This document shows, piece by piece, positions 1 through 9,308 of a DNA stretch of 64,000 nucleotides. The stretch is from Anthostomella pinea (Eukaryota > Ascomycota > Sordariomycetes > Xylariales > Xylariaceae), in NCBI GenBank assembly GCA_963556695.1, contig CAUWAG010000012.1, forward strand, positions 1,860,001-1,924,000, given 5' to 3'. Under the pieces are notes generated by a model that searched no databases, had not been told where the DNA came from, and saw only the letters and a program-made list of their open reading frames with translations. Position 1 is the first letter of the stretch. Every line of letters begins with the position of its first letter. The position numbers and the translations under genes are program-made.

Positions 1-56
1 ACAGGCCACAAACTTGTTGCGTCCTTCAACATTTTGATGTCGCTCCTGCAGTCTCT

Positions 57-2200
57 GTATTGATTGATTGATTAATTGATTGATTGATTGATTGTATTTA
101 ACGTGGGGGATCGCTCCTCAGTAGTGCAAACCACGCCTCCCAGAGCCTCTGCATCGCAGGGTTGTGGAGGTATCAAGATAATAAGTACAGTCAGTCCCGC
201 TCACGAGCCCATCCCCGTTGTTGCGGCGGTATGACCTTGGGTCATCTATCTGGTTCTTTAAGAACAGCTATCTATCAGGGGCAGATTGATAAAAAGAACT
301 TGTTTTTCTTAATAAATCTTGCCTATTCCGCGCTCCTCTCCCCAAGTATTGTAAACAGGCTGCCCTAGGTAAATACCTGGGCAGCAGTCAGTTTTTCCCA
401 AGCCTCTTACAAAAAAAAAAGTGTTATGGTGTTTTTTTCTCACCGCAGTTGCAGTGGTCATTCGAGTCTGTATGCCCAAAACGTTTGTGATATCTAGCAA
501 AATCGCCATGTCCAGATCTGGTTGCTAGAAATCTGTGCAGAGTGCTCCTTTCAAAAGATATAAGGTCCTTTTTAGTTACTATATGCGAGTATATTTCTTG
601 ATACCTAAGTTCTGATTGGTCTTTTCACCATTGATCGAATTCTTTCTTGCCCTTTGTTTTGAGATCTCTCTTTACCCAAGAGATTGTGGGAAGATTCGTT
701 GCGTCCGTTTCTAGCATGTCACCCTTTTTTGTTAATATATTAGCAACTTTGTTGTTATCGAGATCTCTGTGTCTAATAATCCTCTTAACAGTCACTCCAG
801 GAGTGTGTGCTGTGGCGAGTTCTTGGAATCGTAGAAAAATAATCTGTGATGTCTCGGGTGGAGTCCCATTGAGCCCATCTACCACTGACGTGTTGTCCAG
901 GCAGACATATAGCTGTTTTCCGTGTCCAATTGCCCTGGCTGCTGCAAGACCTTGGAGAGCACTATGGACTTCAGTATCTACTACTTCTGCTTGGAGAAGT
1001 CTGCCCTTTTCCTGGTATACTTCTTGTGTAGTGCCGCCTTTCCTGATGGTATAACCCCATCCAGTGCGGATTGTGCCTTGGTCGTCTAACTGTGATCCAT
1101 CTGAATAGATGACAAGGTTAGTCACGTTTCTCTCCTATAGCCATTGCTTGAAGAGCTCTATTTCTTTGTCTTTGTCTTTACGGATTGGGGGCTTTTTCTA
1201 TAATGGCCTGGTAAGTGTTGGTCTCTGGAAGTCAGGGACTAGCTGGAAGCTCCTTTGTAGCCTTGTTGGATTTTTGCGAGCTTGTATTTGGAGCCTGCCA
1301 ACAAGAGGGTGTCTCTGGTCTATTCGTCCTAGTCAGAGGACGTGACGTCGTCTTATTGATTCTGTAAGAACTCTTGCTGGGGGAATCTGCGATTCAAAGT
1401 ATAGGATATGTCCAGGGTGTGTTTTCCAGACTGGCAAGATAGCCCTGATCGCTGTTCGTAGTACGGCATCTATTGTTCTAAGAAGCCCCTTAATGTGACA
1501 TGCTAATGTCCCACCTAAGCTCCTAATTTTCTTGATTCCTGGGTACCAGGCCTCCAGGCCGTGTGTAAGAATAGGAATAACACAAGCTTTCACAGCCCTC
1601 TTGGTTGACTTTATTAGAAATCTTTTGATTGTGTTACATAGTCCTTGATGGTGATTTGTTACCCTACTAGCTTTCTTGGCCCAGTAGGAAACGTGATTTT
1701 TAAAGTTTAGTTTTCTATCCAGAAAGACATCCAGCCATCGCATGGAGTCCTTTGCTGTTTTATTCATTGTTCTGTGACGGACTGGAGGGTTGTCTGAGTT
1801 CTTTTTCCTTGAGAAGTGCATGATCTCAGTTTTATTAGGATCAAATTCAATAGCGTTGTTATGTCCCTATTAATTGAGCAAATAAAGATTTTTAGAAGCC
1901 TCTATAGCTGTTTTTTTAAGGTTCTTTTTAATACAGAGAGTCATTGGTTCGTCTGTATATCCAAAACGTCTTTTTTTTATACCAAGTTGGGCACAGATTG
2001 GCTCTGTATACAGCATGTAAAGGATTAAAGAGGCTGGTGAGCCTTGTGGTAGCCCACAAGTGAGAGCTTTTATATCAGTCACAATACCTTCAAACCGAAC
2101 TCTTGCGGACCGCTCGGACATGAATGACTGGACCCATCTTATAAGAAAGCCCGGCCAGCCCTGTTCTCTCATGCGAACCACCAGCCGTCCCATTAGGGCA
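57..2200 (-). mobile_element. LINE copy A (Tad1-type, 5'-truncated, decayed)
   Basis: Decayed non-LTR retrotransposon reading on the minus strand. Its 3' end is at the left, with an (AATC)n-type tail at about 57-96. The body contains an RNase H region (625-1125, starting near DLVIYSDGSQ) and reverse transcriptase pieces (1333-2200), colinear with copies C (31498-34083) and D (51216-56730). The RT active site reads FGYTDE where copy D has FGYADD. Where copy C has Gln-Trp, this copy has TAA-TAG (complement of 1867-1872), both explained by CpA-to-TpA change. Homology to the other copies stops at about 2200, so ORF1, the endonuclease and the first part of RT are missing. The hexamer GTATTG at 57-62 and 2201-2206 could be a short target duplication, but it is too short to trust. 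Confidence 0.9.
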
Positions 2201-2205
2201 GTATT

Positions 2206-2622
2206 GGCCGTATGGCGCAATGGTCAAATGCGCCTGGTTGTGTTCTTGTTTGTGCGGTGGGCAACGAGAACAAGTGGGTTCGAATCCTGCTATGGCCCCC
2301 TTCTGACCCGGCTTGTGCGAGTCGACAACCAGGAACGGCTACTGGAACGATGTGTACACCAGAGGACTGAGGTTCACTGGGTCGCTTAGTCACTAGACAG
2401 GAGGTTTTTCTGACGGAATCGTGCTTGGGTATTGACTAAAACCATCTGGTTATTCCAGGTTGGTACCGCTATAGCGAGGATAGGCTCGTGCGCGGATCTG
2501 AATGTATCTAGACTGACACCTCTATAACCTTACGATGCAATGGCTCTGGGAGGCGTGGTTTGCCCTGTTGAGGGACTGCACCCACGATAAATACAATCAT
2601 CATCATCATCATCATCATCATC
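2206..2622 (+). mobile_element. tRNA-derived SINE, copy 1
   Basis: The element begins with a 92-nt tRNA-like head (2206-2297). The ends GGCCGTA (2206-2212) and TATGGCC (2291-2297) pair as a 7-bp acceptor stem. A polymerase III A-box-like motif lies at 2213-2223 and a perfect B box, GGTTCGAATCC, at 2277-2287. A unique body follows. The 3' part (about 2440-2600) resembles the 3' end of the resident LINE family, including GGCTCTGGGAGGCGTGG, and the element ends in an (ATC)n tail. Copy 2 at 16211-16611 is nearly identical and has clear target duplications, which fixes the ends. Here the 5' side abuts LINE A and the 3' side abuts an AAA ATPase gene, and no duplication is visible. It encodes no protein. 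Confidence 0.87.
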
Positions 2623-2625
2623 ATG
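2596..2625. repeat. (ATC)n microsatellite, SINE tail
   Basis: About nine ATC units form the 3' tail of SINE copy 1. They merge directly into the coding-like sequence of the AAA ATPase remnant, whose apparent ATG uses the last repeat unit. That ATG is therefore probably not a native start. Confidence 0.85.
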
Positions 2626-4260
2626 TGCTACTTCCTCGACTTCGACGGACACAGGTACAGCTACGTGCCCGACAGGTTTTTCTTGCGACCATTCGAGGAC
2701 GTTGTTGAGATCACGAGCCTCGATGTTTACCCGGTCGACTTCAACCCGAAATTAACCTCAGACTACTTCATCGACCGGGGACTCAAGTACCTGGACTATT
2801 GGAAGATGGCGCACAAGAGATACGAAGGCAAAACCGCCGGGAGCACCTGGGAAGAGGTAAGTACTCTTACAAACGCACTAGCATATCCAGCTGAGCTGAC
2901 TCCAAGGAAGATCAACAGCCCAGTGGTGATAGACTTTGCCTTAGCCTATCAACACAAGCCACTGTTCCGTCCCGAGTTTGTACACCCAAGCGCCCAGAAC
3001 ATCAGGAAATCCTCCCTGGAAATCAATGAGATACCTGGCATTGCATCTCCGAACCCGAAATCCGTCCACCGCGAGCATAGCTATATCAGCTACCAGAAAG
3101 CTTGCCTTGTGGAAGCTGTGCGCCGCATGAAGGATGTCGAAGAACATTACAAACTCACCGGAACAAGGGACGACGGAGCCAAGATGACGCTGCTGAAGGA
3201 AAAGATGATGGCTTGCAACAACATAATGCTATTGCCAGGGGTGGCCTACGCATTTGCGTTATGAGAACGGAAGTGGTGTGAGTACAGGTTTTCACGCTAT
3301 TGTCATGGTCCAAAAGAGCTGACCAGAAATTTATGCGTACAGTTTCCCTTGACGTTTTGAACATTCGTGAGTTTGGGGATCAGACAGGGTTCAACGATCT
3401 GGTGCTTCCCGACGGACACCGGAAGATGGTCCTGGCTTTGGTCCAGAGCCACAGTCTGAGGGCAAACCCAGGAGCTAAATACATCCAAGATAGCCTTGAG
3501 ATTGATCTCGTTCATGGAAAAGGTTGGTGTGACTCTAGTCCTTGGAAGCCTGCAATTGACTGGTTCTAGGGAGGGGTACGATCATCCTTCTACAGGGGCC
3601 GCCTGGCGTCGGTAAAACGTCTACCGCTGGTAAGTCTCCTGCTATTCCTTCTAGCTCATCCGATCTGTTACTGACCCGGTTCGTACAGAATGCGTAGCCT
3701 CTCATACTGGTCGACCCTTGTTTCCAATTACATGTGGTATGTCCCACTTGAGAACTTCATCACAACTTCCGCCATGCTGACAGACATCCTCTCCAAGGTG
3801 ATCTCGGCTCCAGTGCCAAGGAGGTCGAAGAGAGCTTGCGTAGTAGCTTTGACCTGGCCCATAAATGGGGAGCAGTCCTACTTCTGGACGAAGCTGACGT
3901 GTTTCTCATGGAGCGGAACGTAGGCTTTAGACAACAAATTAGTGCAAGATAATAAGCTTACATGGAACAGAAAGCTGAGCTTGAACGCAATGGCGTCGTT
4001 TCAGGTACTTATTTTCGTCAAAACCTTATGATGGAGACGCCTGCTCATAGGCGATAGTCTTCCTCCGCGTCTTGGAGTACTACCCGGGGATTCTCCTCCT
4101 GACGACGAACCGAGTTGGTTCTTTCGACCCTGCTTTTCGCTCCCGCGTTCACCTCAGCTTGTACTATCCAGGACTCGACAGAGACAAGGCGATATCGATG
4201 ACTACTTATTGCAGACCCAGGCAGGCAGAGACGACGCGTTCTTGGCCGAGGAAGCGAAGC
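2623..4260 (+). pseudogene. Fungal AAA ATPase (DUF7025-type), truncated and broken
   Basis: Remnant of a large fungal AAA+ ATPase with an N-terminal DUF7025-like region (DFDGHRY, FFLRPFEDVVEITSLDVYP). The ATPase core is spread over short exons: EFGDQTGFNDLVLPDGHRK at about 3370, Walker A GPPGVGKT at about 3597-3620, Walker B LLLDEADVF at about 3890, and the sensor/arginine-finger region TTNRVGSFDPAFRSRVHL at about 4100-4165. Introns can be placed at about 2857-2910 (in frame), 3278-3330, 3523-3570, 3631-3688, 3734-3798 and 4005-4050. An in-frame TGA at 3262-3264 lies where related proteins usually have Arg (CGA to TGA is one transition). The 5' end is lost at the SINE. After about 4190 the sequence leaves the AAA fold and runs into a Gln/Pro-rich frame. 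The family is clear; function is very unlikely. Confidence 0.8.
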
Positions 4261-5129
4261 TGAGATACGACCACTATCAACCAACCAATATGAATGCGCA
4301 TTATCAGAGCGACCCTTACTACAACCACACACCAAGAGACCATCCAAGATCGTCCCGAGACCAGCGGACTGGGATCGAGGGGAGCTTGCCATATCAGTCT
4401 TTGCCGAGCCCGCAACTACAGGCGCCATTATGTGCCAGTCCCCAGACGCAGCAACGCGGCCTCAATCAACTCAGTCCGAGATCCCATGAGCAACAACCTC
4501 ATGGAATCGATCATGATGTACCGACGACCCCTCGGCAACACATGCACTCAGTGGGCAATTGGACAGCTAGCACCCGAGATCACGGAGAACAGCGTGAAAC
4601 TCATGGGTAGGCACAGAGACACCCTTTGGTTGGTGTTGACGGCCCATGGCAACATTATTTCTACAAGTACATCTCCTGGCGGGCCAGGGGCTTCTTTACC
4701 ATATTTCTATGCCCCTTTCTTTCTTACTGGGTGTGGCTTAATCCTCTAGGCTAATGGAATGGTCATTTCAATGTTGGATGTTGATCAATGGTTATGCAGG
4801 AAAAGCCTCCTGGGTTAATGTGACGTTGTGCAATCCCGAACATGCTGCTCTAGGTGAGATGCGCAGGGCGGTAAGGCATAGGGAACCCCTTATGAATACA
4901 GTCCGAGGGGAGCCAATCCAGACTGCAGGCCTCGCTGTGTGAATATTATGCGATAAACGCTGGTGCAGCTTCGCCGAATATTAGCCGATTGCGCCAGAAA
5001 CCTTGCAAAGCTTAATTCCGAACCCGATCCGCCCCCCAAATCCATCTTCGTTTTGCCACTACGTAGGTGAAGCAAGTCAACCACCCCTCGCGCAATACTA
5101 TATCTCATTACAAGGCGAAGACAAGGACA
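4261..5129. other. Gln/Pro-rich frame, then no clear gene
   Basis: A plus-strand open frame from 4209 to 4610 is rich in Gln, His, Pro and Ser. It may be the diverged C-terminal tail of the AAA remnant or chance. From 4611 to the F-box start nothing convincing is seen. Confidence 0.4.
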
Positions 5130-6170
5130 ATGCCCGTCACGAAGAGAGCTGAGCTGCTTGAGGACGAGGAGTTGGGGGCATTGGAAGACAAGACGGAGGC
5201 CCTCACTCTTCACTCGAAGCGGACCGAGCGCTCACGCAAGAAGCAGGGCGCAAAGAAGGCCAAGAAAACCAACAACCAGCTGCGGGATCTCCTAAATCTG
5301 CCATACGAGCTCATCCTCGACGTTATCGAGCTGCTCAGGCCCAGCGACTTGTTCCGACTTCAACGAACCAACAAGTTCTTCCACGTCTCCATCGCCCTAG
5401 AGGAGAGCAAGCTCGCTAAGGCTGTCAGCAGCTTGCGCTACGAGTGCCTCGGGCAATGCTTTCGCCTTCCAGCTCTTGTCTCCGACATAGATCCAGACAT
5501 ACTATCTCTGCTGCAGATCCCCGAGCGCGACAGTCTTCTCGCCATTCACAAGAAACCCTACCAGCACATCCTACCTCCGGACCCCACCGAGGTCTGCACA
5601 TGTCTCACCTGTGTGCTACGCTGGTCAGCACTTTGTCTCATTGTCGACTTCGCGCACTGGCAAGATCATCTGGAGCGTGGCGAGCCAATCCCAATCATCC
5701 CGCGGGGTAAGAATCCGGAGTGGAACCAAGCGCTCATAGCCGACAATGCGTCCATCGTCCGCAGAGCAATGCACAGTCCTCTGTGGCACGCGCTATTGCT
5801 AGAGGCTCACCTTGACTCGATAACAAAATCCATCAGTCGCCATGCAGCAAACAAGGGCAATCAGCGACCACGTTTTCGAATGACTCGAGCAGACGTCGAC
5901 TCAGGAACTGATGGTTTCCTGTCTCGGAGTGGTCCTGCTTCACTCGACTTCCCATACCACAGGGACAACTACTACATGCTTGAAGCCTACGCACCGAACA
6001 GAGGATGGAATGTAATGAGATCACGCTGGGCGTATCTGCCTTCCGATTTCCACGACAGAGATATCGCTTTCGTTGTCCGATGGGCTGAACGCCGAAGGGA
6101 ATTAGGACTCAGTCCGGTTATTTCGGGAGGAAGGGACATGGAGCAGGATCAAAGTGTCCAGGTTCAATGA
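5130..6170 (+). CDS. F-box domain protein
   Basis: Intronless gene of 346 aa if it starts at the Met at 5130; an in-frame Met at 5067 would add 21 residues. The later start is preferred because the added stretch looks like leader sequence. A lysine-rich basic segment (SKRTERSRKKQGAKKAKKT) precedes an F-box (LLNLPYELILDVIELLRPSDLFRLQRT), the motif that binds Skp1 in SCF ubiquitin ligases. The rest is typical of fungal F-box proteins whose substrate-binding half is not recognisable. It contains CTCLTCVLRW, a possible Cys pair. No stop or frameshift interrupts it. The substrate is unknown. Confidence 0.8.
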   Translation: MPVTKRAELLEDEELGALEDKTEALTLHSKRTERSRKKQGAKKAKKTNNQLRDLLNLPYELILDVIELLRPSDLFRLQRTNKFFHVSIALEESKLAKAVSSLRYECLGQCFRLPALVSDIDPDILSLLQIPERDSLLAIHKKPYQHILPPDPTEVCTCLTCVLRWSALCLIVDFAHWQDHLERGEPIPIIPRGKNPEWNQALIADNASIVRRAMHSPLWHALLLEAHLDSITKSISRHAANKGNQRPRFRMTRADVDSGTDGFLSRSGPASLDFPYHRDNYYMLEAYAPNRGWNVMRSRWAYLPSDFHDRDIAFVVRWAERRRELGLSPVISGGRDMEQDQSVQVQ

Positions 6171-8453
6171 GCTGGATCATCACTGGGTAGTGAGACGGAG
6201 GACAAGTCTCACAGCTACTGCGAACCGATCGGCACGCCTCAGTTGTCCAAGCATTCACGCCAGGAATTAACGCCAGGGAAGCACACACATCGCAGAATCA
6301 TCAGAGAAACGGTTGCATTGGAGCAAGCCTTTTGTGTACAGTTTAGGGCTACATTTGCTGATAGCCGACACCTCTTCAGGCTTTGTATCACATGTTGGAT
6401 GTAACGAGAAGCATTCCTGAGTCAGTGTTTGTGATAAGTTGTCCTCATCAGCTGCTCCCCTTGTGCAGACTGACTGCCCGTTCATTGATGCTCAATTTGC
6501 TTCTCTTGTTTCCAGCATTGAATGACCACCATGGCAAGCGAATGGAAAGGGAATCTAGTCCCTCCATCACGTCCCCTGCCATCCATCTTGACTGCACAGA
6601 ATCCCCCCCCCTGCCATCCATATCGACTGCACCAAAGTCTTCGCCAGAGCAGCCTATTACCCAGCGATAGTCTGCTGTCCATTGTTCGCCACCCATATCA
6701 TCAGGCACTTCACATCATCACGCAGCAACCTGCTCGCTGATGCTCCAAGTCCTCTCTACGCTCCCTGCCCTTCTGCAGCCATCGATCAGCGGCGAGCTCT
6801 CGCTCTCCATACTGGTGCACAACCTCTGGGTATCGGAACTGTACTTGGCTTTGCTTGCGCCTGGTCTGGTGCGCTTGGCGCTGATTTTCCCTATTGCGGG
6901 GAGCTTCTGCACTGGAGTATCGGTTCCGATGATGGTCTCGCGGGCCCTGCTCCTTCTCCCTCGCTCCATCTGTTGGACGGTGGCTGAGACGGCTTGAACT
7001 GCGGTTGTCCTGTCGCATTCCAATATCTGCGCTTCGCTTCGGGTGGCCGACTGAGGTGTCTCTGCTCATCTTCATCCTGCCTGGGCTGGGATGCACGATG
7101 TCTGTCGGGTGGAGGGGCCAGACGGGCTGCTTCACGCCGGGTGTCTTGGGCTCGGTGCTGGCGGTAATGTCCCTTGTGATTGTGCTCTAGGTTCTGTAGG
7201 AGTTCGGTCGGGGTCACTGTGGTCCTGGGATGCCGCCGGCCTTTGGATCCATCATTATTCGACCGTCCGGACTGACGTTGTCTATCACGAAGGTCGTGGG
7301 ACTTGTGGGTAACGTTCATGGCCCAAGGTTCGTCGTTCCACCCCAGGGTTGATGCCTGATTGGGAAGGGGATTGGAGCTCATAGGGTGATTAAATGTAGA
7401 TACTATGAGCTTTTATTAACCCAGAGGGGGTTCTATACTATCCTGCCCAGATTTTGATGTCACTGCCAGCTGCAGTCCAAGGAGAGACCAGGGGGGCGGT
7501 CAACGCGAGCTCGGATTATGGACGCAACCGCACCTCAGGTCAGGCACAAGGAATATATATACTACGACATGAGTGAGAGTATTACCAGCTGAGGCAAGCT
7601 TGGGGAGCTTCACGTTTTTCCTGCCGTGTTTGCTCATCAAATCAGGGATAGAAAACATGGAACATGACCACAGCATTGCACAACACACATCTTGTAAGGA
7701 AACACCACCAACGAGCAACGCAGGTCACAGTGACCGACAGGTATCGTGTGACTCAGTAGTTAACCAACCAATCGTACCTGTCGTGAGTCGTTGCTGCATA
7801 CATGTTTGTAGTCCTCCGAGCCCCACTGGGATAGTTCGTAAGGCTGACCCCTATACCCACTTGACTATCTCCAGCCCCACATAAGTACACATAAAGGGGC
7901 CAACCATCATACACATGATCAAGACTACGATCTTTAAGAACACAGGCCCCAGAGCAGGCAAGCAAGCATATCAAAGCTCCTAGTCTTCATACAGTCGGTA
8001 TATATGTGTCACTACGTATCTGATAAAAGCCAGCTTATAACCCCAAAACCAGCAAACCAACAAATCCGTCCTCTGCAACCCAGTCAGTCCCTAAACCCCT
8101 CAAAACGCCGATGGTCATCACGGGATATAATGTCATGGTCTTCAAACAAGCAAACAAGAAACATGGGTCGCCATGTCCGACCTCGCCTTCTCCGACCCTA
8201 GCGTATCAGTGGCGTCTGCCCACGGCCGGTTCTGCTGCTGGATACATGAGCGTTCAAGCCGCCCAGATCATGGGGCCAAGAAGCTCAGTAAAGTGTTCAT
8301 GGCCGGACCGAGGCAGAGATCATCGCTCGTGGTCCAAAGACCGTTCTCTCCTCCGCCTTCTTGTCCCCGTCGTGCCCCCAAACGTACACCAGACATCGAA
8401 CTGCCTTCGTCTCCATGACATCAAGCATAATCATCAGCACAACCTCCAATCAT
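6171..8453. other. Intergenic, no supported gene
   Basis: Several overlapping open frames exist but disagree in frame and have biased composition. One possible hydrophilic protein is listed separately. The strand near 7400-8100 is rich in short A/C motifs with no recognisable element. Confidence 0.5.
6891..7382 (-). CDS. Possible hypothetical protein, hydrophilic
   Basis: A 163-codon minus-strand frame, rich in Arg, Gln, Ser, Pro and His, with no recognised domain. A second minus-strand frame of similar composition overlaps its 3' half (6710-7135). Either the gene is spliced between frames or neither is real. There is no homology cue, so it is kept only as a weak candidate. Confidence 0.2.
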   Translation of the reverse strand: MSSNPLPNQASTLGWNDEPWAMNVTHKSHDLRDRQRQSGRSNNDGSKGRRHPRTTVTPTELLQNLEHNHKGHYRQHRAQDTRREAARLAPPPDRHRASQPRQDEDEQRHLSRPPEAKRRYWNATGQPQFKPSQPPSNRWSEGEGAGPARPSSEPILQCRSSPQ

Positions 8454-9308
8454 TCACCAGCACCTCAAGCTCTTCCAAAACTCGCCGCCCCTCCCAAGTC
8501 TCTGGCCATCGCCCAGCCTCGGGCCCCTCGTCCCCACATCCCTCTTCTCGTCCCCGCCATCGTGGTCCCTACTGTCGCTGCCCAGCGGCGTAAGCGGCTT
8601 CGTGGTGCCACGGCGGTCCATCTCGGTGTTGTCGAGGACGCCCATCTCAGCCAGGCGGCGGCCCTCGGCAACGCGGCGCACGATGAGCGCAAAGGTCTCC
8701 TCGATGTTGACCTCGAGCCGCGCGCTCGTCTCCATGAAGCCGCAGCCGCGCTTGCGCGCCCAGTCGAGCCCCGACGCGGCCGACACCTGCCGCGACTCCT
8801 GCAGGTCGCACTTGTTGCCGGCCACGATCTTGACGGGCGGGATGGTGCGCCCGCCGCTGCCCGCGCCCGCGCCGCCACTACCGCTGTTGTTGCCGTAGGC
8901 GTTGGGCGACAGCCCCGCGCGCTTGGCCCGCGTCGCGTTGTCCAGGCGCGTCTCGGCCTCCATGTCGATCAGGTCGTTGAAGTAGTTCAGGGCGTCGAGG
9001 CTGTCGTGCGACGTGATGTCGTAGACGAGAAGGAAGGCGTCCGCGCCCAGGTTCGACGAGGCCCACATGCCGCGGTATTCTTCCTGCCCCGCGGTGTCGG
9101 TCAGCGAGAGGTGGTAGGTCGACCCGTCAATTCGCCGCGTGATGCTGTAGCTGTCTTCGATTGTCGGGTCGTACTCGGACGTCCACTGCGAGCGCACGAG
9201 CCGTAGGGTTATGGAGGATTTGCCGCAACCGCCATCGCCGCAGATGGTTATGGAGATGGGGACGGGTGGTTGGGTGGCGGGCTGGGAGTGAGGCTGTTGA
9301 GGATGCAT
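8454..9308 (-). CDS. Ras-like small GTPase
   Basis: 284-aa Ras superfamily GTPase, a membrane-associated molecular switch. All G boxes are visible: P-loop GDGGCGKS (24-31), effector region YDPTIEDSY (46-54), DTAGQE (71-76, with the catalytic Gln75), NKCD (165-168) and ETSA (193-196). A Gly/Ser-rich insertion of about 35 residues (about 121-157) separates G3 from G4, which is unusual for classic Ras. The C terminus ends in SLRCW, so the usual CAAX prenylation box is absent. Either a last intron is unrecognised or membrane attachment differs. The gene is much more GC-rich than its flanks, and long open frames on the other strand are by-products of that. There is no inactivating change. It is related to Ras/Rap-type proteins; the exact subfamily is not resolved. 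Confidence 0.88.
   Translation of the reverse strand: MHPQQPHSQPATQPPVPISITICGDGGCGKSSITLRLVRSQWTSEYDPTIEDSYSITRRIDGSTYHLSLTDTAGQEEYRGMWASSNLGADAFLLVYDITSHDSLDALNYFNDLIDMEAETRLDNATRAKRAGLSPNAYGNNSGSGGAGAGSGGRTIPPVKIVAGNKCDLQESRQVSAASGLDWARKRGCGFMETSARLEVNIEETFALIVRRVAEGRRLAEMGVLDNTEMDRRGTTKPLTPLGSDSRDHDGGDEKRDVGTRGPRLGDGQRLGRGGEFWKSLRCW

Noticed and set aside
1109..1345. Plus-strand open frames inside LINE copies as separate genes
   Set aside because: They lie opposite the RT/RNase H coding strand, recur in every copy and have no domain of their own.
8361..9206. Long plus-strand open frame opposite the Ras gene
   Set aside because: A by-product of GC-rich codon use on the other strand. It has biased Arg/Ala/Val composition and no domain, whereas the minus strand has all Ras motifs.
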